From assembly GCA_041821265.1 (NCBI GenBank), contig JBGUEQ010000003.1, positions 62,001 through 126,000 of the forward strand: a stretch of 64,000 nt of DNA, written 5' to 3'. The notes under the pieces were generated by a model, which ran no database searches, was not told the origin of the DNA, and saw nothing but the letters and a program-made list of their open reading frames with translations. The translations under genes and the position numbers were made by a program. Origin of the DNA: Lachnotalea sp041821265. Its GTDB lineage: Bacteria; Bacillota; Clostridia; Lachnospirales; Lachnospiraceae. Every line of letters begins with the position of its first letter. Position 1 is the stretch's first letter. Positions 18,305 to 27,351 of this stretch are shown in pieces.

Positions 18305-20512
18305 ATGAGTATATACGATACCCTAAATGCACAACAGCAGGAGGCTGTATTTCATACAGAAGGTCCCGTGCTGATACTTGCAGGCGCAGGTTCAGGAAAA
18401 ACAAGAGTTCTTACACATAGAGTAGCATATCTAATTGAGGAAAAGGGTGTAAATCCCTGGAATATCATGGCTATTACATTTACAAACAAGGCAGCAGGAG
18501 AGATGCGAGAAAGAGTTGACGCAATTGTAGGTTTTGGTTCAGACAATATTTGGGTCAGTACATTTCACTCAACTTGTGTGAGAATTCTTAGAAGATATAT
18601 TGATAAATTAGGCTATGATAATAATTTTACAATATATGATTCAGATGATCAGAAGACTATTATGAAAGAAGTATGTAAATACTTAGATATTGATACGAAA
18701 GTGTACAAGGAAAAAGCATTGTTGGGCGTTATTTCAAAAGCAAAAGATGAACTGATAGGCCCCAAACAATTTAAAATTAATGCTACAGGTGACTTTGGAA
18801 AAGAAAAAATTGCAAAAGTATATGAAGAATATCAAAAAAGGCTTAGAAATAATAATGCATTAGATTTTGATGATTTGATTGCTAAGGCGGTTGAGCTATT
18901 GCAAGATAATCCAGATGTTCTAGATTATTATCAAGAGCGGTTCAAATACATAATGGTAGATGAATATCAAGATACCAATACAGCTCAATTTAAACTAATT
19001 AATATATTGGCCTCGAAATACAGGAACTTATGTGTAGTAGGTGATGATGATCAATCTATTTACAAATTTCGTGGTGCGAATATTCGTAATATTTTAGACT
19101 TTGAGATAATAAATTCAGATGCAAAGGTTATTAAGTTGGAGCAGAATTATCGATCGACGAAAAACATTCTAAATGCGGCAAATGAGGTAATAAAGAATAA
19201 TTTTGGAAGAAAAGATAAATCACTTTGGACTGATAATGACGAAGGAAATAAGATTGCTTTTCGTCAATTTCAAAACGCTTATGAAGAAGCTGAATTTATT
19301 GTTGGAGATATTTCAGGAAAAGTTAGAAACGGCGAATATGAATATAATGATTGTGCAATACTATATAGAACCAATGCACAGTCAAGAACATTTGAAGAAA
19401 AATTTATTTTAGCCAATATTCCGTATAAGATAGTTGGCGGAGTTAATTTTTATGCAAGAAAAGAAATCAAAGATTTATTATCTTATCTAAAGACAATTGA
19501 TAATGCGAAAGATGATCTTGCAGTTAGAAGAATTATCAATGTTCCAAAGAGAGGTATTGGTGCGACCACCTTAGCTAGAATACAAGATTATGCAATTGAA
19601 AATGAATTGACTTTCTATAATGCTTGTCGTGCGGCTGAGGAGATTACAACAATCGGTAAAAGTAGTCTTAAAATAAGACCATTCGTTACATTTATCCAAG
19701 TATTGCGAAGTAAACTTGAGTATGTATCTGTTTCTCAACTTATGACAGATATTATTGAAGAAACTGGGTATGTGAAACAACTTGAAGCTGAAAATGATGA
19801 GGAATCAAGAGCGAGGATTGAAAATATCGATGAATTGATCAGCAAAATTGTTACGTATGAAGAAACGAATGATGAGCCAACATTGAGTGGATTTTTAGAA
19901 GAAGTGGCATTGGTAGCAGACATTGATAGTTTAGAAGAAGAAAGTAATTATGTAGTATTAATGACGCTTCATAGTGCTAAAGGTCTCGAATTTCCAAATG
20001 TTTATTTGACTGGCATGGAGGATGGAATATTTCCTAGCTATATGACAATTACGTCTGATGATCCTACTGAAGTAGAAGAAGAAAGAAGACTTTGTTATGT
20101 TGGAATCACAAGGGCTAGAGAACATCTTTCACTTACTTGTGCAAAACAGCGAATGATAAGAGGAGAAACACAATTTAATAAAGTATCTAGATTTATTAGA
20201 GAGATTCCTGAATTTCTAGTTGATCAAGAAACATCAGAAGATAAAATTAAGGAAATGCCGAAATCAATGCTTTATCAACAAGCTAGAAGTACATTTCAGA
20301 CAAAAGCATTTGAACCGAAAATGTTTGAAGTAAAGAAATCGGAAGGTCTTAGTTATCAAGTTGGTGATACTGTAAAACATATTAAATTTGGTGTGGGCGT
20401 TGTCAAAGTAATTGTAGAAGGTGGCAAAGACTATGAGGTTACAGTTGATTTTGACAAGGTAGGAGTAAAGAAAATGTTTGCATCTTTTGCCAAATTAAAG
20501 AAGGTGGAGTAG
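18305..20512 (+). CDS. pcrA: ATP-dependent DNA helicase PcrA (UvrD/Rep family)
   Basis: 735 residues, the usual PcrA length. The superfamily-1 motifs are in order: LNAQQQEAV (Q motif), GAGSGKTRVL (Walker A), TFTNKAAGEMRER (Ia), VDEYQDTN (Walker B), DDDQSIYKFRGA (III), YRTNAQSR (IV), TLHSAKGLEF (V) and VGITRAR (VI). A short C-terminal Tudor-like domain (GDTVKHIKFGVGVV) that binds RNA polymerase is present. It unwinds DNA in repair and replication. The ATG at 18305 is 8 bases after GGTGG; an in-frame GTG at 18293 overlaps that site and is rejected. Confidence 0.97.
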   Translation: MSIYDTLNAQQQEAVFHTEGPVLILAGAGSGKTRVLTHRVAYLIEEKGVNPWNIMAITFTNKAAGEMRERVDAIVGFGSDNIWVSTFHSTCVRILRRYIDKLGYDNNFTIYDSDDQKTIMKEVCKYLDIDTKVYKEKALLGVISKAKDELIGPKQFKINATGDFGKEKIAKVYEEYQKRLRNNNALDFDDLIAKAVELLQDNPDVLDYYQERFKYIMVDEYQDTNTAQFKLINILASKYRNLCVVGDDDQSIYKFRGANIRNILDFEIINSDAKVIKLEQNYRSTKNILNAANEVIKNNFGRKDKSLWTDNDEGNKIAFRQFQNAYEEAEFIVGDISGKVRNGEYEYNDCAILYRTNAQSRTFEEKFILANIPYKIVGGVNFYARKEIKDLLSYLKTIDNAKDDLAVRRIINVPKRGIGATTLARIQDYAIENELTFYNACRAAEEITTIGKSSLKIRPFVTFIQVLRSKLEYVSVSQLMTDIIEETGYVKQLEAENDEESRARIENIDELISKIVTYEETNDEPTLSGFLEEVALVADIDSLEEESNYVVLMTLHSAKGLEFPNVYLTGMEDGIFPSYMTITSDDPTEVEEERRLCYVGITRAREHLSLTCAKQRMIRGETQFNKVSRFIREIPEFLVDQETSEDKIKEMPKSMLYQQARSTFQTKAFEPKMFEVKKSEGLSYQVGDTVKHIKFGVGVVKVIVEGGKDYEVTVDFDKVGVKKMFASFAKLKKVE

Positions 20513-20786
20513 AAGTATACCCTATAATTAGAACGTTAATTTATATTAAATTATTACAAATTATAGTAAAAATTGATTATAGGTGGTATAATAAAAATAA
20601 GTATAATTAAGTTACAGTTGATAATTTATATGAAATTATAGAAATATAATTAATGTTTATGAATTAAATTCCCTAGGTACGAATGGATAGGGTAAGAAGC
20701 TAGCCAATATGTTTAGAGTATTGAGATAACTATATAAGAAATTATTTCTATTAGTGGAGTTGTTAGAATAATAGTATTATTAACAC

Positions 20787-20989
20787 GTAATTATTCACTA
20801 CCAGCATAGTTACCGCTACGTGATGCTGCACAAAAATACTAGAACATTACGTATACACATATGATTCCACTTGTTTGCCAAGGTGAAATCATAATGTTAG
20901 AGTGAAAAACTTGTTTTTCAACCTAGCGCTACAAAATGTGAGATTTTGCTTTGCAAAACACCTTACGTTCATGGGTACTGAATCATTAC
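20787..20989. repeat. dispersed intergenic repeat, copy C (203 bp, inverted)
   Basis: Terminal inverted repeats GTAATTATTCA (20787-20797) and TGAATCATTAC (20979-20989) bound the element. It contains the exact complement of two blocks of copy A: the 21-bp block as 20942-20962 and the 14-bp CATAGTTACCGCTA as 20805-20818. The middle is longer and different from copy A. The rest of the 530-bp gap (20513-21045) shows no gene. Confidence 0.7.
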
Positions 20990-21045
20990 ATTAATTCAAT
21001 CATTGTGTATCAGAATGATACAAACAGAGAAAGGGCGTGCAGATT

Positions 21046-21297
21046 ATGAGTAAATTTGATGAATTTCTAAATGCAACTAAGATTAACGAGATGTTAAAAA
21101 AACAAGAAGAGGATAAGACTTGTAAGAATATAATCCTCTGGATTTTTGCAATTATGGGTGCTATAGCAGCCGTAGCAGGAATAGCGTATGCAGCTTATAG
21201 GTTCTTTACACCAGACTATTTAGAAGATTTTGAAGATGATTTTGATGACGATTTCGATAACGATTTTTTTGATGAGGAAGAAGACGAAGTAGAATAA
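21046..21297 (+). CDS. small single-span membrane protein with acidic tail
   Basis: 83 residues. A charged helix is followed by one transmembrane segment (about 30-52, IILWIFAIMGAIAAVAGIAYAAY) and a tail made almost wholly of Asp, Glu and Phe. The family is not named to my knowledge, though similar small proteins occur in related clostridia. The ATG at 21046 follows AAAGGG by 10 bases. It may interact with a basic protein or nucleic acid through the tail, which is only inference. Confidence 0.6.
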   Translation: MSKFDEFLNATKINEMLKKQEEDKTCKNIILWIFAIMGAIAAVAGIAYAAYRFFTPDYLEDFEDDFDDDFDNDFFDEEEDEVE

Positions 21298-21356
21298 TAA
21301 ATTAAATAAGGTTTGATAAGCGTGATTAACATTGTTATTGATTCTGCTAGTTACGA

Positions 21357-21400
21357 AGCATACAAAGCCGTCCGCATAATAGCGGGCGGTTTTGTATGCT
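21357..21400 (+). other. stable stem-loop upstream of rlmD
   Basis: A 19-bp stem (21357-21375 with 21382-21400) has two G-U pairs that are allowed only in plus-strand RNA. No T-run follows, so it may be a terminator of the small membrane-protein gene or a leader structure of rlmD. Confidence 0.5.
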
Positions 21401-21449
21401 CATAGGTAAGAAAACCGATACAAATAGTATGATTTAGAGAGGACAATTT

Positions 21450-22805
21450 ATGAAAAAAGGCCAAATATATGAAGGAATAGTAGAAAAGGTTAATTTTCCT
21501 AATAAGGGAGTAATTACCATTGATGATAAAACAGTAATTGTTAAAAATTCCGTAGAAGGACAAAAGATACAATTTTCTGTCAGTAAAATAAGAAAAGGTA
21601 GAGGCGAAGGTCGAGTTATAGAAGTAATAGAAAAGTCGCCATTGGAAATAGATCAACCATACTGTGAACATTTTGGAAAGTGTGGCGGCTGTACCTATCA
21701 AAACATTTCTTATGAAGAGCAACTTAAGCTAAAGGAAAGACAAGTCAAAGAATTATTGGATTCTGTGATTAGTAGAGAATATCACTTTGAGGGAATTAAG
21801 AAGAGTCCTACACAGTTTGCATATCGTAATAAAATGGAGTTTTCCTTTGGTGACGAAATAAAAGATGGTCCATTAGCTCTGGGTATGCATAAACGAGGAA
21901 GTTTTCACGACATTGTTACCGTTAATCATTGCCAAATTGTGGATAACGATTATAATTTGATACTTGAATGTGTATTAAATTATTTTGAAGAAAAAGGTGT
22001 TGATTTCTATCATAAGTTGCAGCATAAAGGATACTTGCGTCATCTGCTAGTAAGAATGGGATTTAAGACATCTGAAATTTTGATTAATTTAGTGACTACA
22101 ACACAGGAAGACTATGATTTGAACGATTTAGTAGATACCCTAAATAGTCTAAATCTAAAAGGTAAAATTGTTGGTATCTTGCATACATTAAATGATAGCT
22201 TAGCAGATGTGGTACAAAGTGATGAGACTAAGATTTTATTTGGTCAGGATTATTTCTACGAGGGTCTTCTTGGATTCAAATTTAAAATATCACCATTTTC
22301 TTTTTTTCAGACCAATTCTCTTGGTGCAGAAGTATTATATGAAACTGCAAGAGATTATGTTGGATCAACGAAGGATAAAATGATCTTTGACTTATACAGC
22401 GGAACTGGTACCATTGCACAGATGCTTGCTCCTGTTGCAAAAAAAATCGTGGGAGTGGAAATTGTCGAGGAAGCAGTTGAAGCTGCTAAAATTAATGCTA
22501 TATTGAATGGATTACATAACTGTGAATTTATAGCAGGGGATGTACTTAAGGTGATAGATTCGATTGAGGATAAGCCAGATCTCATTGTGTTAGATCCACC
22601 ACGCGATGGAATTCACCCAAAGGCATTGGAGAAGATTATAGCTTATGGGGTAGATAAATTGGTTTATATTTCTTGTAAACCGACTAGTCTTGTTAGGGAT
22701 TTGGAAGTGTTACAGGAGAGAGGGTATCGAGTGGAGAAGGCCGTGGCGGTGGATATGTTTCCGGGGACGGTGCATGTGGAGACTGTGATTTTACTTAGTA
22801 GATAA
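21450..22805 (+). CDS. rlmD: 23S rRNA (uracil-1939-C5)-methyltransferase RlmD
   Basis: 451 residues. An N-terminal TRAM domain (residues 1-55) is followed by an Fe-S cluster motif, YCEHFGKCGGCTYQ, and a SAM-dependent methyltransferase domain with DLYSGTGTIAQML, VVEEAVEAAK, LDPPRDGIHPKAL and YISCKPTSLVRDL, where the CKP cysteine is the catalytic nucleophile. It methylates U1939 of 23S rRNA. The extreme C-terminus (after TVHVET) differs from the displaced 3' end found 36.6 kb to the right, as expected if the prophage replaced it on integration. Confidence 0.95.
   Translation: MKKGQIYEGIVEKVNFPNKGVITIDDKTVIVKNSVEGQKIQFSVSKIRKGRGEGRVIEVIEKSPLEIDQPYCEHFGKCGGCTYQNISYEEQLKLKERQVKELLDSVISREYHFEGIKKSPTQFAYRNKMEFSFGDEIKDGPLALGMHKRGSFHDIVTVNHCQIVDNDYNLILECVLNYFEEKGVDFYHKLQHKGYLRHLLVRMGFKTSEILINLVTTTQEDYDLNDLVDTLNSLNLKGKIVGILHTLNDSLADVVQSDETKILFGQDYFYEGLLGFKFKISPFSFFQTNSLGAEVLYETARDYVGSTKDKMIFDLYSGTGTIAQMLAPVAKKIVGVEIVEEAVEAAKINAILNGLHNCEFIAGDVLKVIDSIEDKPDLIVLDPPRDGIHPKALEKIIAYGVDKLVYISCKPTSLVRDLEVLQERGYRVEKAVAVDMFPGTVHVETVILLSR
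22767..22783. other. attL core in the 3' end of rlmD
   Basis: ACGGTGCATGTGGAGAC inside rlmD matches 15 of 17 bases of ACGGTGCACGTCGAGAC at 59414-59430. The two copies bracket the prophage and both encode TVHVET in the RlmD reading frame. The exact crossover point within the 17 bases cannot be fixed here. Confidence 0.65.
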
Positions 22806-22847
22806 ATACAGAGTTTTTAGGTTGGATATCTCATAAATTGGTTGACG

Positions 22848-22865
22848 TGCCACCTATTTGCCACC
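22848..22865. promoter_or_regulatory. probable integrase arm-type sites, left
   Basis: Two direct TGCCACC copies (22848-22854 and 22859-22865) lie between the attL core and int. The same heptamer occurs in both orientations at the other prophage end (59261-59286), the layout expected of integrase arm-binding sites. Confidence 0.5.
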
Positions 22866-22898
22866 ATAATTAAAAAATATAGTGTTGAACAATAAAAG

Positions 22899-22932
22899 AG
22901 GGCTGAACACATTGAACATTGTGTACAGCCCT
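22899..22932 (-). terminator. terminator of int
   Basis: A 13-bp stem with one mismatch (22899-22911 and 22920-22932) lies just after the int stop. On the minus strand it is followed by CTTTTATTG. Confidence 0.7.
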
Positions 22933-22937
22933 TATTC

Positions 22938-24212
22938 TTATGACGTTTTTATTGCTTTTTCAAATATATCAACAGTTTCTGTTTTCATTATATCAGTATT
23001 ATGAACATAAGTGTTTAAAGTAGTTTGAATATCAGAATGACCAAGTCTTTCTTGAACATCTTTAGCATTAGCACCGTTTTCTATTAGCAGGGTTGCGTGC
23101 GTATGCCTTAATGAGTGATAATTAAAAGAAAGCTTTAATTCATTATGAACTACCCTTGCACAATATTTGAAAGAATCAGTTGAAACAAACTGACCATTCT
23201 CACGGACACAAAGCATTTCAACTTTATTTAAAGTACAGGGGATGCTTCTTTCAATTTCGACTAATCTAAATATTTCTTCACCTTTTTCATCCGTTTCAGG
23301 TTTCAGGTATATATCTGTATAATATTCACCATATAACAACCTATTTTTCTTTTGTGATTTTCTTGCTTCTTTTAACACCTGGTATAAGGTGTTACCAAAT
23401 TTGATAATTCTATTTGATGAATAAGTTTTTGTACTTCCAAAATACCATGCGGATTTTTCTTCTTTTTTACCTTTCTGTTGCAGTACCTTTCTGACATCTA
23501 CACCATAATTCCGTTTAACAGTAATTTTATTAACTGAAAGAGTTTTATTTTCAAAATCAATATCATCCCAAGTTAAGGCGAAGGCTTCACTGATTCTTAA
23601 TCCGGTATAATATCCAATCATTAAGGGGATATAAAAATTAGTGGAAGATGGGAAACGGTCAATAACCCTTTGAAATTCGTCCGGCTTAATGACAAACCTT
23701 ACATTCTTCTTAGGTGTATTATATTTTGGATATTTAATCCTATCACAGGGGTTAAACTGAATATAATGTAATGGTTCTATAGCATAATTTAAAGCACCTG
23801 ATAATGTTGAAATAATCCCAACTACATGGCTTCTTGCATACCCATTTAATTTTAATTGATTTGTGTATTCTTGGATACTTGCACTATTTAGGGCTTTCAG
23901 TTTATAGTGCCCTAAAGTAGGTTTTAAGTGATTTTCAATAATTTGCAAATATCCAAGCTGTGTATTATATTTCAAATTCATTTTACAATAATTATCAAAC
24001 CAATAATCAAGATAATCTGATACAGTAATTTCCGTAGGTTCGAATAACTGACCTGCATTATTATATTCATTCATTGCTTTTGTAAGTGCGGCTTCTGCTT
24101 CTTTTCTAGTTCGGAAACCACCCTTTTCTTTTTTCTTACGTTTCCCATCAACTTTTCCTAGGTCGAAATAATAAGACCAAGTATTAGAACGTTTTCTTAC
24201 TCCACCTGTCAT
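22938..24212 (-). CDS. int: phage tyrosine integrase
   Basis: 424 residues. An N-terminal arm-type DNA-binding domain (SYYFDLGKVDGKRKKKEKGG then RTRKEAEAAL) is followed by a SAM-like core-binding domain and the catalytic domain. Catalytic residues are visible: R in TGLRISEAF, H and R in HSLRHTH, H in RLGHSDIQTT and Y in LNTYVH. It integrates and excises the prophage at the rlmD 3' end. It is the leftmost phage gene, beside attL. Its upstream gap (24213-24517) carries GTAC-rich inverted repeats that recur at 39.6 kb, so its expression may share a control with the late region. Confidence 0.95.
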   Translation of the reverse strand: MTGGVRKRSNTWSYYFDLGKVDGKRKKKEKGGFRTRKEAEAALTKAMNEYNNAGQLFEPTEITVSDYLDYWFDNYCKMNLKYNTQLGYLQIIENHLKPTLGHYKLKALNSASIQEYTNQLKLNGYARSHVVGIISTLSGALNYAIEPLHYIQFNPCDRIKYPKYNTPKKNVRFVIKPDEFQRVIDRFPSSTNFYIPLMIGYYTGLRISEAFALTWDDIDFENKTLSVNKITVKRNYGVDVRKVLQQKGKKEEKSAWYFGSTKTYSSNRIIKFGNTLYQVLKEARKSQKKNRLLYGEYYTDIYLKPETDEKGEEIFRLVEIERSIPCTLNKVEMLCVRENGQFVSTDSFKYCARVVHNELKLSFNYHSLRHTHATLLIENGANAKDVQERLGHSDIQTTLNTYVHNTDIMKTETVDIFEKAIKTS

Positions 24213-24358
24213 AATATCAATCCTTTCTTATGTTGTAAATCAAAGATTGAAATGATATAATTAGCTTGCGTGATTTAATCATTTCATCCTTGATTTGGTT
24301 ATTCAGTTGAAGTCTTAACAGGTACGAACTGTTAGGGCTTCATTTTTTATGGTACAGG

Positions 24359-24453
24359 GTACAGGTTAACACTATATTATATATAATTATATTTTTATTA
24401 ATATATAAGTAAATAATTTATATAAAACTAAGAACTATTTAGTTAACCTGTAC
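24359..24453. repeat. GTACAGGTTAAC inverted repeats around an AT-rich core, locus 1
   Basis: GTACAGGTTAAC (24359-24370) and its exact complement GTTAACCTGTAC (24442-24453) flank 71 bp of almost pure A/T. The right repeat continues as TTAACCTGTACTTCTTGTAC (24443-24462), a 20-mer repeated at 39695-39714. Further GTAC copies follow to 24516. The gap lies between the int start and a membrane-protein gene. Confidence 0.75.
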
Positions 24454-24517
24454 TTCTTGTACTTGCTTTGATTTTACTGAATTTATTCTTGTACCTTATA
24501 TTGTACCGAAGTTGTAC

Positions 24518-25258
24518 TTATTCGGCTGTTTCGTCATTAGCACCTATTATATTAATAACTTCTTCTTCTGTAAAACCTGCATTAGTCAGAAAAGTCATTC
24601 TTTTATTCAATAAATCTAATGCGATTGATGTTTTTGTTTTCATAGATTCCTGTGCTTCTGATAAATATTTCATTTCACTTTTATCAATATATTTTTGAAC
24701 CTTATCACCAATATCACGAATGTAAGAAGCATACATTTGAGAAGCGTCTATATATTCAGAATATCCTTCAATATCATCACATTCTATATTCCCAACTTTA
24801 TCAAACACATTAAGTCCAACTTCTTCAATATCTTTAGCGGAATTATATAAATCTAAGTCATTACCGCTATTTTCTATTACTGATACAAAATCGGTATAGT
24901 GTGTATCCATACTATTAATTAAAGCCATTATTTTAGTATCTGCAATTTCAGCATTAGTTTTTAATTGTTCAGGTGTAACTTCTTCCTTTGTTTCGGCAAC
25001 AGCTTCTTCCGTTGTTGGTTCAGTTTGTTCAACTACAGGTTCAACAGTATCTTGAACAGTTTTATCATTTGTATCAGAACCTCCCATAGCCATTAAAATT
25101 AAAAACCATAACCCAAAGATTATTGATAAAATCCCCTTTTTCTTAGTAGTTATATCTTTTTTACTTACCCACATAAATATAATACCTATAGGTGGTACGA
25201 AAACTAATAGAACCCACATAAACCATTGTTTCTTATATAACTTTTCTTTTTCTCCCAT
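24518..25258 (-). CDS. membrane-anchored lysogeny-region protein of unknown function
   Basis: 246 residues. Two hydrophobic helices near the N-terminus (MWVLLVFVPPIGIIFMW and GILSIIFGLWFLILMAM) precede an acidic, Val/Glu/Thr-rich linker and a long helical domain likely outside the cell. Such proteins in lysogeny modules are often superinfection-exclusion or surface proteins; that role is an inference from position. GAGGGG precedes the ATG by 6 bases. It is in the leftward block with the ImmA and repressor genes, so it is expected to be expressed in the lysogen. Confidence 0.6.
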   Translation of the reverse strand: MGEKEKLYKKQWFMWVLLVFVPPIGIIFMWVSKKDITTKKKGILSIIFGLWFLILMAMGGSDTNDKTVQDTVEPVVEQTEPTTEEAVAETKEEVTPEQLKTNAEIADTKIMALINSMDTHYTDFVSVIENSGNDLDLYNSAKDIEEVGLNVFDKVGNIECDDIEGYSEYIDASQMYASYIRDIGDKVQKYIDKSEMKYLSEAQESMKTKTSIALDLLNKRMTFLTNAGFTEEEVINIIGANDETAE

Positions 25259-25268
25259 TGTTGTCCCC

Positions 25269-25700
25269 TCACGTTTTATTTGACATTTTTTCTATTTTAA
25301 GTACCATGAGATTTTCATGATAACCAAAAAACGATGATAGTTGTTCTGTTGTTGTACAGTTTGAAGATAAAATATCTTCATCACTGATTAAAAGGTTAAT
25401 AGCGAAATTATTAGCTTCTTTTTCTAACTTATTTATTGAAAAAAGCGTATTCTTCCTAAGAAATGGGGTGTTAGCTTTTGGATGTAACAAAGCGTGACCC
25501 AATTCATGTGCTGCTGTAAAATATTGTTCATGTTCTGCAAGACTTTCATTTATATGTATAAACTTCTGTCTATATGCGGTATTATAATATCCATGTATTG
25601 TGCCAAGTTTTTCATAAATCACAATGATATGAAGATTTTCAGCAATTTTAAAAGGATTTCTTGTATTATGTTTTTCTATTAGTAGTTCTATACTATCCAT
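25269..25700 (-). CDS. ImmA/IrrE-family metallopeptidase
   Basis: About 143 residues. The zinc motif HELGHALLHP (HExxH) and a downstream EKEANNFAINLLI segment with the third ligand are the ImmA/IrrE pattern. Such proteases cleave phage or element repressors of the CI/ImmR type on induction. The gene lies immediately downstream of the XRE repressor gene on the same strand, the classical pairing. The ATG at 25700 has GGGGAAG upstream; the longer frame to 25730 is rejected. Confidence 0.88.
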   Translation of the reverse strand: MDSIELLIEKHNTRNPFKIAENLHIIVIYEKLGTIHGYYNTAYRQKFIHINESLAEHEQYFTAAHELGHALLHPKANTPFLRKNTLFSINKLEKEANNFAINLLISDEDILSSNCTTTEQLSSFFGYHENLMVLKIEKMSNKT

Positions 25701-25741
25701 TTTATCACTTCCCCAAAGATGATTATACAATAGATGCTGTC

Positions 25742-26236
25742 CTATTTTTTGTACTTGTCAGGTGTAAATTTATTTTTTGCAATCATTTTTCCCATTTTAA
25801 GACTATTTTCAAGGCTTTCTTTTAATAATTCTTTTGATTCATCATCCAAAGGTTCACCGTCAAACATTAAGGCATTTTCCACATTGTTTAATTGTTCAAT
25901 TAATGAAGACATATGTTGAGCGATATCATTCATATTTTTTTGTGTGAATGTTTGTTTCTCAATAATTATTTCAGTATCTCCCATTTTAACAGCGTAGTCA
26001 TTATCAAATTTAGAATTATTAACTTCCATTGGTACGTCATGACCCATTAGCCACGCAGGATTAACATTCAATGCTGTTGATAATTTATATAATGCTTTTG
26101 ATTTAGCTTCATACACTCCATTTAAATATTGACTAATGCTTGCTTTTGATAATCCTGATTTTTCTGCAAGTTCAATGGGTTTCATATCTCTAAGTTCCAA
26201 AGCTTTCTTTAATCGTATTATAAATGTTTCAGGCAT
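25742..26236 (-). CDS. XRE-family CI-like phage repressor
   Basis: 164 residues. An N-terminal helix-turn-helix (MKPIELAEKSGLSKASISQY) is followed by a helical C-terminal region without a LexA-type peptidase motif, so induction probably goes through the adjacent ImmA-like protease. It is divergent from the early genes, and four GTTAAG-type palindromes lie in the shared 186-bp control region. It is the best candidate for the protein that binds them. Confidence 0.88.
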   Translation of the reverse strand: MPETFIIRLKKALELRDMKPIELAEKSGLSKASISQYLNGVYEAKSKALYKLSTALNVNPAWLMGHDVPMEVNNSKFDNDYAVKMGDTEIIIEKQTFTQKNMNDIAQHMSSLIEQLNNVENALMFDGEPLDDESKELLKESLENSLKMGKMIAKNKFTPDKYKK

Positions 26237-26269
26237 TTCACTTACTTCCTTTCTATTTAAACATAAATT

Positions 26270-26298
26270 ATTATATTTTGTATTATAAAGGAAACTTA
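26270..26298 (-). promoter_or_regulatory. probable repressor-gene promoter
   Basis: On the minus strand a consensus TATAAT (26275 to 26270) lies about 34 bases before the repressor ATG. The -35 region at 26293-26299 (TTAAGT) is weak and overlaps the operator at 26285-26300, consistent with autoregulation. Confidence 0.5.
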
Positions 26299-26405
26299 AC
26301 TTTATTACAAGGAAAATTTAAAAAAAGTTAAGGAAACTTAAAAAAAGGGTTGACATTAAAAGTTAAGGATGCTAAACTAGCATTACAAAGTTAAGCAAAC
26401 TTAAC
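26285..26405. promoter_or_regulatory. cluster of four GTTAAG-N4-CTTAAC operators
   Basis: Four sites share one 16-bp plan: 26285-26300 (left half imperfect), 26327-26342 (GTTAAGGAAACTTAAA), 26362-26377 (right half CTAAAC) and 26390-26405 (perfect GTTAAGCAAACTTAAC). They span both divergent promoters of the lysogeny switch. Confidence 0.8.
26350..26378 (+). promoter_or_regulatory. early rightward promoter
   Basis: A consensus TTGACA (26350-26355), a 17-base spacer and TAAACT (26373-26378) lie 45 bases before the first early gene. The operator at 26362-26377 fills the spacer and -10, so repressor binding would block RNA polymerase directly. Confidence 0.8.
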
Positions 26406-26422
26406 GAAAGGAGTGAAACACA

Positions 26423-26647
26423 ATGGATGAAAGACTTATAGAAATGATTCATTTAATTATGGAAACAAAGGGGGCTGACCCAACATTTACTATTGACAGC
26501 GAAGCAATACTTCCAACTGTTATTTTGAAAGATTGCTGTCACAACATAATTGAAACGTTAATTCACTGTAATTACTCCTTAAGAATGGGTACTAAAGGTT
26601 TATATGTGACAGATTTAAAATCCAAAAAAGAAAGGGGACTAGTTTAA
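26423..26647 (+). CDS. small early phage protein, 74 residues
   Basis: First gene of the rightward operon, with AAAGGAGTG before the ATG. It is a small soluble protein with two cysteines next to each other (KDCCHN); I do not recognise the family. Position suggests an early regulatory or host-takeover role, without further evidence. It ends 2 bases before the SprT-like gene. Confidence 0.6.
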   Translation: MDERLIEMIHLIMETKGADPTFTIDSEAILPTVILKDCCHNIIETLIHCNYSLRMGTKGLYVTDLKSKKERGLV

Positions 26648-26649
26648 TT

Positions 26650-27270
26650 GTGAATGAACAATCATTAAAACCTGTAATTGAAAAACTTGAAAAGTTATTT
26701 TCATCTTTTAACACTAAGTTCTATAACGGTGAACTTGAAAAACCTATTATCACGGTATCACCTGATAGTACGAAAGGTGCTTATGGATGGTGTACATCAT
26801 GGAAAGCTTGGAAGAAATCAGAAGCTAAGGATAATGAAGGTTATTATGAAATTAATATGTGTGCTGAACATTTAAGTAGACCATTCAAGGAAACTTGTTC
26901 CACATTACTTCATGAGATGGTTCACTTGTATAATTTGCAAAATAATATTCAGGATACTTCAAGGGGTGGTACATATCACAATAAGAAGTTCAAAGAAATT
27001 GCTGAACAACATGGACTAATTATTGAACAGCATCCAAAGTATGGGTGGACTTTAACAAAGTTGAATGAAGAAGCTGAACAGTTCATTGAGGATATGAAGG
27101 AACAAAACTTTCAGTTATACAGAGATTCAGCAGCTAAGTTAAAAGCAAAGAAATCAGAAAAGCAATCATCAAGAAAATATGTGTGCCCTTGTTGTGGAAT
27201 TATTATTAGAGCAACTAAGGAAGTTCGTGTTGAATGTATGACTTGCGGAATGGAAATGGAAGAAGAATAG
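26650..27270 (+). CDS. SprT-like zinc metallopeptidase-domain phage protein
   Basis: 206 residues from a GTG start. TLLHEMVHLYN supplies the HExxH zinc motif and THYxxxF-like YHNKKFKEIAEQHG the following conserved part of SprT domains. The C-terminus has a zinc ribbon, YVCPCCGIII plus CMTCG. SprT/Spartan proteins cut proteins crosslinked to DNA; phage versions are frequent in early regions, where their exact target is unknown. GGGGA precedes the start at a somewhat long distance. Confidence 0.82.
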   Translation: MNEQSLKPVIEKLEKLFSSFNTKFYNGELEKPIITVSPDSTKGAYGWCTSWKAWKKSEAKDNEGYYEINMCAEHLSRPFKETCSTLLHEMVHLYNLQNNIQDTSRGGTYHNKKFKEIAEQHGLIIEQHPKYGWTLTKLNEEAEQFIEDMKEQNFQLYRDSAAKLKAKKSEKQSSRKYVCPCCGIIIRATKEVRVECMTCGMEMEEE

Positions 27271-27284
27271 GGGGATATAAGCAT

Positions 27285-27313
27285 AAAAAAAGGCTCAACC
27301 TAAAGGCTGAACC
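27285..27313 (-). terminator. minus-strand terminator
   Basis: On the minus strand GGTTCAGCC, loop TTTA and GGTTGAGCC (9 pairs, two G-U) are followed by seven T residues (complement of 27285-27291). It would end a leftward transcript entering from the 27352-27522 frame, and also faces the rightward SprT gene. Confidence 0.65.
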
Positions 27314-27351
27314 AATTTTACTTTTATCTTTTGTATAATTTATTTCGTCCA

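Noticed and set aside
22810..22816. AGAGTTT shared with 59305-59311 as att core
   Set aside because: A 7-bp match is expected by chance; the 17-bp rlmD-derived match with conserved reading frame is much better.
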